This document shows, in pieces, positions 58,687 to 64,000 of a stretch of 64,000 bases of DNA. The stretch comes from Benzoatithermus flavus (GTDB lineage Bacteria > Pseudomonadota > Alphaproteobacteria > Geminicoccales > Geminicoccaceae). The translations under genes were made by a program, and so were the position numbers. Every line of letters starts with the position of its first letter. Within the stretch, counting starts at the first letter, position 1. The notes under the pieces are model-generated. The model ran no database searches and was not told the DNA's origin. It worked only from the letters and a program-made list of their open reading frames with translations. The stretch covers positions 124,001-188,000 of the forward strand of contig NZ_JBBLZC010000006.1 in the NCBI RefSeq assembly GCF_037908215.1. Direction: 5' to 3'.

Positions 58687-58985
58687 CCGGCCGATCCCAC
58701 CGGTCGAACACCCGCCGGACGTAACCGGCGGGCCGGTCCCGGAGCAGTTCCGGCTCGGCTAGCGGGCGGTCGAGGTCTGTCGGTCCTCGACCGCTGGCCC
58801 GGCCGGGACCGCTGCTACGTGAAGCTCGAGGACTCGGACGGCCTATCTGCATCCAGCGCCACGAGCCCGCCCGCGATCGCTGGCGGCTCGTCCTGTTCGA
58901 GCGGGCGAGGATCGAGATCCATCGGGCCGGGAGCAGCACCCCGGCGTAGCGGCCGGAATCGATCAAGGAAGGAGGAGCAGCCCGA
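58687..58985 (+). other. Gap with a protein-like fragment upstream of the LuxR-type regulator
   Basis: There is no complete gene. One plus frame ending at TAG 58947-58949 reads ICIQRHEPARDRWRLVLFE and ARIEIHRAG, unusually protein-like for spacer DNA. A neighbouring frame just before it reads DRCYVKLEDSDG, so a frameshifted remnant is possible. AAGGAAGGAGGAG at 58965-58977 serves the next gene. Confidence 0.3.
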
Positions 58986-59699
58986 TTGCGGTCGGGCAGC
59001 TGGATTCTCTATGAAAGGTTGCTGCTGCCCCTCGCCGGGCGGCGGTCGAGAACGATCAGGGACATCGCGCCGCTCATGGCCGCCAGGACGAAGCTGCCGA
59101 TCGAGGTCGCCCTCGTGGACAAGAGCCCGCTCGTGCACGCGGCGCTGAAGAGTCTGCTCGCCCATGACGAGCGCTTCAGCCTCGCCTTCGTCGCGAGCGA
59201 CGGCGAGCGTTTCCTGGACGCGCTCGAGCGGCTCCATTGCGACGTGGCCGTGATGGGCTGGGTCATGCCCTACAAGGACGGTCGCGCGGTTCTGGAAGCG
59301 CTCGCAGGCCGGCCGGAGCGCCCGCGGATCGTGATCTATACCGGCGATCCGGATCCGGCACTGCCGCGGCAGGCCATGGCCCTGGGCGCTGCCGCCTTCC
59401 TTTCCAAGCGCGAGCCGCCGGAACGGCTGCTCGACATCCTGACAGCGGTGGCGCACGGCCAGATGGTGTTCCCCTTCCTCGACGTGCGATCGCTCCACGC
59501 CGATCCTCTGGGCCGCTTGAGCCCGCGCGAGCGCGAACTTCTGGGCTCGCTCGGCACCGGCTGCACCAATGCCGAGCTCGCCCGGGCGCTGGGTGTGTCC
59601 GTGAACACGGTAAAGTTTCACTTACGCAACCTGTTCGACAAGCTCGGCGTGCGCAACCGTGCGCAGGCCGTGCAGCTCTGGCACGAGGCCCGACGCTGA
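58986..59699 (+). CDS. LuxR/NarL-type regulator with atypical receiver domain
   Basis: 237 residues. The receiver domain (about 38-155) has VALVDKSPLVHAALKSLLA and the conserved Lys in AAFLSKREPP, but the phosphoacceptor Asp is replaced by G91 (CDVAVMGWVMPYKDG). The C-terminal HTH is intact (LSPRERELLGSLGTGCTNAELARAL split, then VSVNTVKFHLRNLFDKLGVRNR). The start is TTG 58986, 8 nt after GGAGGAG; ATG 59076 has no such site. It precedes the Calvin operon and a 20-bp palindrome, so it probably regulates that operon, likely without phosphorylation. Confidence 0.85.
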   Translation: MRSGSWILYERLLLPLAGRRSRTIRDIAPLMAARTKLPIEVALVDKSPLVHAALKSLLAHDERFSLAFVASDGERFLDALERLHCDVAVMGWVMPYKDGRAVLEALAGRPERPRIVIYTGDPDPALPRQAMALGAAAFLSKREPPERLLDILTAVAHGQMVFPFLDVRSLHADPLGRLSPRERELLGSLGTGCTNAELARALGVSVNTVKFHLRNLFDKLGVRNRAQAVQLWHEARR

Positions 59700-59713
59700 G
59701 CTGACGCCCCGCA

Positions 59714-59733
59714 CCCTACCCGACCGGGTAGGG
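59714..59733. promoter_or_regulatory. 20-bp palindrome upstream of the Calvin operon
   Basis: CCCTACCCGACCGGGTAGGG consists of perfect 9-bp arms around AC. It starts 15 nt after the regulator's stop and 112 nt before glpX. The core TACCCGACCGGGTA resembles the core of the xoxG palindrome (6600-6617). NarL/FixJ-type proteins bind such inverted repeats, so the adjacent LuxR-type protein is the first candidate. Confidence 0.55.
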
Positions 59734-59844
59734 AATGGCCCACCCATAAGACCTTCCGCCCCCACCCGACGGTAGATAACGGCGCTGTCCCCCTTCGGCT
59801 AACGTCGTCCGCATCAAGGTGGCACGGGAAGGGAGCCGTCGCGC

Positions 59845-60837
59845 ATGGTCGACCGATCCCCGGGTGTGGGGCCGACCACACCGTTCTTCCTCTACGGGCT
59901 CAGAAGCGTCACCGAGGCCGCCGCACGAGCGGCGTGGGAATGGATCGGCCGCGGCGACAAGGAGCGTGGCGATCGTGCGGCGGTGGAGGCGATGCGTACC
60001 GCGCTGAACCGGCTGCCGTTCGACGGTGTCGTCGTGATCGGCGAGGGCGAGAAGGACGCGGCACCCGAGCTTTACAAGGGCGAGAAGGTCGGCAGCGAGC
60101 ACAGCGCTGCCAAGTACGACGTGGCGGTCGACCCCGTCGAGGGCACCACCTATCTCGCCAAGGGCCTGACCAATGCCATGGCAGTGATCGCTCTCGCGCC
60201 GCGCGGTACGATGCTCGATCCGGGCCCGTGCTTCTACATGGAGAAGTTCGCGGCCGTAAGCGCCGCGCGCGACGCGATCGATCCGGCCTGGCCGACGGCA
60301 CGCAAGCTCGAGCGTCTCGCCGAGGTGCTGGGCAAGCCGGTCTCGCAGCTCACCGTGTTCGTGCTCGAAAAGCCGCGCCACAAGCGCCTGGTCGAGGAGA
60401 TCCACGCGGTCGGCGCTCGCGTGGCGCTCTACCCGGCGGGCGACGTGGCGGGCGCCATCATGGCCGCCATGGGCGGGGGCGGCATCGACGCCCTCATGGG
60501 CACGGGCGGCACGCCCGAAGGGATCATCTCGGCCTGCGCCATCAGGGCGCTCGGCGGCACGTTCTGGGGCCGGCTCGACCCGCAGCTCACGACCGAGAAG
60601 GCGAAGGTGCGCGAGGCCGGTCTTTCGACCGAGCGTTGGTTCCGGCTCGAGGAGCTCGTGATGTCGCCGGACGTGCTGTTCTGCGCCACGGGCATCACGA
60701 CCGGGCTTCTGTTCGACGGCGTGGAGCACGATGGTCGTCACTACCGGACCCAGACCTTGATGCTCTCGGGCATGACCGGCGAGCGGCAGCTCCTGACGAG
60801 CTGGCTGCCGATCCCAGCAAGCGAACGGGGGATGTGA
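59845..60837 (+). CDS. glpX: Class II fructose-1,6-bisphosphatase (GlpX-type)
   Basis: 330 residues. The metal and catalytic motifs are VVIGEGEKDAAPELYKGE and VDPVEGTTYLAKG, with later ALMGTGGTPEGIISACAIR and ITTGLLFDGV. It hydrolyses FBP (and, in some Calvin-cycle versions, sedoheptulose bisphosphate). First gene of the operon glpX-prk-tkt-fba, 3 nt before prk. The window also encodes the unrelated archaeal-type FBPase at 14899. Confidence 0.94.
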   Translation: MVDRSPGVGPTTPFFLYGLRSVTEAAARAAWEWIGRGDKERGDRAAVEAMRTALNRLPFDGVVVIGEGEKDAAPELYKGEKVGSEHSAAKYDVAVDPVEGTTYLAKGLTNAMAVIALAPRGTMLDPGPCFYMEKFAAVSAARDAIDPAWPTARKLERLAEVLGKPVSQLTVFVLEKPRHKRLVEEIHAVGARVALYPAGDVAGAIMAAMGGGGIDALMGTGGTPEGIISACAIRALGGTFWGRLDPQLTTEKAKVREAGLSTERWFRLEELVMSPDVLFCATGITTGLLFDGVEHDGRHYRTQTLMLSGMTGERQLLTSWLPIPASERGM

Positions 60838-60840
60838 GAC

Positions 60841-61776
60841 ATGCCGAAGAATCGTGTCGTCGATCGTCCGATCATCCTCGGCATCGTCGGCGATTCGGCG
60901 GCCGGCAAGACCACGCTCACGGCCGGCATCGCCGCCATTCTGGGCCAGGATCGGGTGGCCTGCATCTGCAGCGACGACTATCACCGCTATGGCCGCAAGG
61001 AGCGGGCGGAGCGGAAGATCACCGCACTCCACCCCGACTGCAACTACATCGACATCCTCGAGCAGCATCTCCGGCTCCTGCGCCAGAACCAGCCGGTCCT
61101 GAAGCCGGTCTACGATCACCGTGACGGCTCGCTCGCGGCGCCCGAATACGTCGCACCCAAGCCCTACATCATCGTCGAGGGCCTGCTCGGCTATCACACC
61201 CGGGCGATGCGCGACTGCTACGACGTGAAGCTCTATCTCGAGCCCGAGGAGGAGCTGCGCATCCGCTGGAAGATCCAGCGCGACATGGGCAAGCGCGGCT
61301 ACACCCGCGAGCAGGTCCTGGCGCAGATCAAGGATCGCGAGCACGACACCCAGGCCTTCATCCGGCCGCAGCGGACCTTCGCCGACATCGTGATCAGCTT
61401 CTACCCGCCCGAGGATCACGCGGAGGAGACCGGGTCGCAGCTCAACGTCCGCCACATCCTGCGCCCGACCCTGCCGCATCCCGATCTCTCGCCGATCCTG
61501 GACCGCGGCACCAACTCGGGCCTGCACCTCGAGCTCTCACGCGACACGGACGGCAAGCCCGTGGACGTGCTCGAGATCAGGGGCGACATCGCCAGGGGCA
61601 GGGCGGAGCGGCTCGAGAACCTGCTCTGGTCGCTGATCCCCGAGGCGAGCCATCTGCGGGCCAATGTCGGCGCCTTCGACGGCAGCGGCCCGCAGATGAG
61701 CCACACGCTGGCGCTGACCCAGCTCCTGATCGCCTACCACATGGTCAAGGCCGCCATGGGCGAGCACGCGATCTGA
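60841..61776 (+). CDS. prk: Phosphoribulokinase
   Basis: 311 residues. Walker A is GDSAAGKTT in IILGIVGDSAAGKTTLTAGI. Other PRK landmarks are ICSDDYHRYGRKERAE, CNYIDILEQHLRLLR, PVYDHRDG and YIIVEGLLGYHT. It makes ribulose-1,5-bisphosphate and is specific to the Calvin cycle. The P-loop differs from the shorter classical proteobacterial enzyme and resembles cyanobacterial or actinobacterial types. 3 nt after glpX. Confidence 0.93.
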   Translation: MPKNRVVDRPIILGIVGDSAAGKTTLTAGIAAILGQDRVACICSDDYHRYGRKERAERKITALHPDCNYIDILEQHLRLLRQNQPVLKPVYDHRDGSLAAPEYVAPKPYIIVEGLLGYHTRAMRDCYDVKLYLEPEEELRIRWKIQRDMGKRGYTREQVLAQIKDREHDTQAFIRPQRTFADIVISFYPPEDHAEETGSQLNVRHILRPTLPHPDLSPILDRGTNSGLHLELSRDTDGKPVDVLEIRGDIARGRAERLENLLWSLIPEASHLRANVGAFDGSGPQMSHTLALTQLLIAYHMVKAAMGEHAI

Positions 61777-61793
61777 TGGAAGGGAGCCCGAAC

Positions 61794-63791
61794 ATGACCA
61801 CCATCGGCCACCACGATATGGCGAATGCCATCCGGGCGCTCGCCATGGATGCCGTCGAGCGGGCCAAGTCCGGCCACCCCGGCATGCCGATGGGCATGGC
61901 CGACGTCGCGACCGTGCTCTGGACCCGCTTTCTGAAGTTCGATCCCGCCCACCCGGACTGGCCGGACCGCGACCGGTTCGTGCTCTCCGCCGGGCACGGC
62001 TCGATGCTGCTCTATGCGCTCCTTTATCTCACCGGCTATCCGGACATGACCATCGAGGAGTTGCAGCGCTTCCGCCAACTCGGCTCGCGCACGGCGGGGC
62101 ATCCCGAATATGGTCATACGCCGGGCGTGGAGACGACGACGGGACCTCTGGGCCAGGGCCTGGCGAACGCCGTCGGCATGGCCTTCGCCGAGGCGCATCT
62201 GCGCGCCCGCTTCGGCAGCGATCTCGTCGACCACCACACCTGGGTCGTCGCCGGCGACGGCTGCCTCATGGAGGGGATCAGCCACGAGGCGGCTTCGCTC
62301 GCCGGCCATCTGCGGCTCGGCCGGCTGATCGTGCTCTGGGACGACAACGGCATCTCGATCGACGGCCCCACCTCGCTCGCCGTCTCCGACGACCAGATCG
62401 AACGGTTCGAGGCCTATGGCTGGCATTGCCAGAGCGTGGACGGCCACGACCCGGTGGCGGTCGAGCGCGCCATTGCGGCCGCGCGCGCCGAAGAGAACCG
62501 GCCGTCGCTGATCGCCTGCAAGACCATCATCGGCAAGGGTGCTCCCAGCAAGCAGGGCAAGGAGAGCACCCACGGAGCACCTCTGGGCGCCGACGAGATC
62601 GCGGCCGCGCGCGAGCATCTGGGCTGGCCGCACGAACCCTTCGTGGTGCCGGACGAGATTCTTTCGGCCTGGCGGGCGGTCGGCGCTCGGGGCGGCACCA
62701 TCCGGCAACTCTGGGAGCAGAGACTCGAGGCGATGCCGGCAGCCGAGCGCCGGGAGCTCGTGCGGCGTCTTTCCGGCGAGCTGCCGGAAGCGATGGCCGA
62801 CGCCCTCGGCACCCACAAGCGGACGCTCGCGGCGAAGCCGCCGACGGTCGCGACGCGCAAGGCCTCGGAGATGGCGCTCGAGGTGCTGACCGCGGCGGTG
62901 CCGGAGCTCGTCGGCGGCTCGGCCGATCTCACCCACTCCAACAACACGGTGACGCAGCACACGCCCGATGTGACGCCGGGCTCGTTCGCCGGCCGCTATC
63001 TCCGCTACGGCGTGCGCGAGCACGGCATGGCGGCCTTCATGAACGGCGTGGCGCTCCATGGTGGCATCATCCCCTATGGTGGCACCTTCCTCGTGTTCTC
63101 GGACTATGCCCGCCCGGCGATCCGGCTCTCGGCGCTGATGGGCCTGCGCGTCGTCCACGTGATGACCCACGATTCGATCGGGCTCGGCGAGGACGGACCC
63201 ACGCACCAGCCGGTCGAGCATCTCGCGAGCCTGCGCGCCATACCGGGACTGGTCGTGCTGCGGCCGGCGGATGCGGTCGAGACCGCCGAGGCCTGGGAGG
63301 TGGCGCTGCGCCGCCGCAACGGGCCCACGCTCCTCGTTCTGTCCCGCCAGAACCTGTCCCCGGTGCGCACGATCCATGTCGAGGAGAACCTGGTCGCACG
63401 CGGCGCCTATCTCGTGGCGGGGGAGGTGCAGGCGCGCGACGTCACCCTGATCGGCACCGGCTCGGAGCTGCAGATAGCGCTCGCCGCGCGCGAGATCCTC
63501 GAGGCCGAGGGCGTTCGGGCCGCCGTGGTCTCGATGCCGTCCATGGAGCTGTTCGAGGAGCAGGACGAGGCCTACCGCATGGCCGTCCTCGGCACGGCGC
63601 CCAGGATCGCGGTCGAGGCGGCCTCGCCTTTCGGCTGGACCCGCTACGTCGCGAGCGAGCGCGACGTGATCGGGATGCGGAGCTTCGGCGCCTCGGCGCC
63701 GGCCAAGGACCTCTACGAGCATTTCGGCATCACGGCCGCCGCGGTTGCCGAGCGCGCCCGCCTGCGCGTCGCCCTAAAGCAGGCCGCCTGA
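61794..63791 (+). CDS. tkt: Transketolase
   Basis: 665 residues. TPP-binding GDGCLMEGISHEAASLAG and DNGISIDG, plus the early AKSGHPGMPMGMADV and late GEDGPTHQPVEHLASLRAIP motifs. It moves two-carbon units in the Calvin and pentose phosphate cycles. ATG 61794 is preferred over ATG 61776 because AGGGAG lies 7 nt upstream. Third gene of the operon. Confidence 0.95.
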   Translation: MTTIGHHDMANAIRALAMDAVERAKSGHPGMPMGMADVATVLWTRFLKFDPAHPDWPDRDRFVLSAGHGSMLLYALLYLTGYPDMTIEELQRFRQLGSRTAGHPEYGHTPGVETTTGPLGQGLANAVGMAFAEAHLRARFGSDLVDHHTWVVAGDGCLMEGISHEAASLAGHLRLGRLIVLWDDNGISIDGPTSLAVSDDQIERFEAYGWHCQSVDGHDPVAVERAIAAARAEENRPSLIACKTIIGKGAPSKQGKESTHGAPLGADEIAAAREHLGWPHEPFVVPDEILSAWRAVGARGGTIRQLWEQRLEAMPAAERRELVRRLSGELPEAMADALGTHKRTLAAKPPTVATRKASEMALEVLTAAVPELVGGSADLTHSNNTVTQHTPDVTPGSFAGRYLRYGVREHGMAAFMNGVALHGGIIPYGGTFLVFSDYARPAIRLSALMGLRVVHVMTHDSIGLGEDGPTHQPVEHLASLRAIPGLVVLRPADAVETAEAWEVALRRRNGPTLLVLSRQNLSPVRTIHVEENLVARGAYLVAGEVQARDVTLIGTGSELQIALAAREILEAEGVRAAVVSMPSMELFEEQDEAYRMAVLGTAPRIAVEAASPFGWTRYVASERDVIGMRSFGASAPAKDLYEHFGITAAAVAERARLRVALKQAA

Positions 63792-63811
63792 GCAGGAGGA
63801 GAATGGAACCC

Positions 63812-64000
63812 ATGGCACTGATCAGCCTTCGCCAGCTCCTCGATCATGCCGCCGAGCACGGCTACGGCGTGCCGGCCTTCAATATCAACAGCATGGAGCA
63901 GCTTCTTGCAATCATGCATGCGGCGCGCCGCACCGATGCCCCGGTGATCGTGCAGGCGAGCCGGGGGGCCCGCGCCTATGCCGGCGACCTCATGCTCCGG
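63812..64000 (+). CDS. Class II fructose-bisphosphate aldolase (partial, runs off the window)
   Basis: 63 residues are visible: ALISLRQLLDHAAEHGYGVP, AFNINSMEQLLAIMHAAR and APVIVQASRGARAYAG, the N-terminal half-barrel of class II aldolase of the Calvin-cycle CbbA/Fba type. An in-frame ATG at 63803 is closer to the AGGAGG but only 3 nt from it; 63812 is 12 nt away, so the start is uncertain. Fourth gene of the Calvin operon. Confidence 0.9.
   Translation, partial: MALISLRQLLDHAAEHGYGVPAFNINSMEQLLAIMHAARRTDAPVIVQASRGARAYAGDLMLR

Noticed and set aside
61734..63722. Long minus-strand frame opposite transketolase
   Set aside because: No domain pattern; a mirror of transketolase codon bias.
1..64000. 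CRISPR arrays, tRNA/rRNA genes, insertion sequences, integrases or attachment sites
   Set aside because: None was seen: no regularly spaced direct repeats, no transposase or integrase motifs, and no rRNA-like or cloverleaf sequence recognised by eye.

Overview
The window is GC-rich and gene-dense. It looks like chromosomal DNA of an alphaproteobacterial methylotroph, probably a Rhodospirillales- or Geminicoccales-like lineage; that placement is an inference from gene content (NdvA-like glucan exporter, Tat-dependent clade I NosZ, Fhc/Fae tetrahydromethanopterin genes, alphaproteobacterial-style FolP). I saw no rRNA, tRNA, insertion sequence, prophage or CRISPR array.

Layout. (1) 1-8.5 kb: a lanthanide-type methanol dehydrogenase locus. 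XoxF, cytochrome XoxG and a XoxJ-like periplasmic protein fused to a rhodanese-like CXXCW domain are on the plus strand. The 'quinoprotein relay' accessory genes (SoxYZ-like carrier, Zn metallohydrolase, coiled-coil protein) lie divergently, with a FolB-like gene between. (2) 8.6-14.8 kb: Zn-alcohol dehydrogenase, VOC protein, a four-gene ABC transporter operon mixing SsuABC-type and ABC-2-type parts, and a PabC-like aminotransferase. (3) 14.9-19.1 kb: an archaeal-type FBP aldolase/phosphatase, then an ECF sigma/anti-sigma/cupredoxin locus with two matching promoter-like sites. (4) 19-33.8 kb: accessory and housekeeping genes (pterin dehydratase, VapB, TetR/thioredoxin/Old Yellow Enzyme, molybdenum hydroxylase, two class III cyclases, a lipid kinase, an inositol-phosphatase-like enzyme, MFS, SEC-C protein). 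(5) 33.8-42.6 kb: a minus-strand operon fhcB-fhcA-fhcD-fhcC-folP-oxidoreductase-pabB-pabA, joining the formyltransferase/hydrolase complex to p-aminobenzoate and pterin synthesis. (6) 42.7-51.6 kb: a complete nosRZDFYLX nitrous oxide reductase operon behind a consensus FNR box. (7) 51.6-56 kb: a second C1 block (PCD, fae, HisA-like protein, H4MPT-linked oxoprolinase-family protein). (8) 56-64 kb: glucan exporter, SDR, an atypical LuxR-type regulator, and a Calvin-cycle operon glpX-prk-tkt-fba that runs off the end.

Together: methanol is oxidised in the periplasm by XoxF, with electrons passed to XoxG. Formaldehyde is captured by Fae on tetrahydromethanopterin and released as formate by Fhc. 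Several pterin and pABA genes nearby probably supply that cofactor. Carbon can be fixed by the Calvin cycle, and N2O can serve as electron acceptor. mch, mtdB and RuBisCO are not in the window.

Points worth a second look: an in-frame proline-rich frame directly after the fae stop codon and before its terminator; a shared palindrome upstream of xoxG and the Calvin operon; the ECF promoter pair; the XoxJ fusion; the mixed ABC operon; two unrelated FBPases; and a receiver domain lacking its phosphoacceptor.
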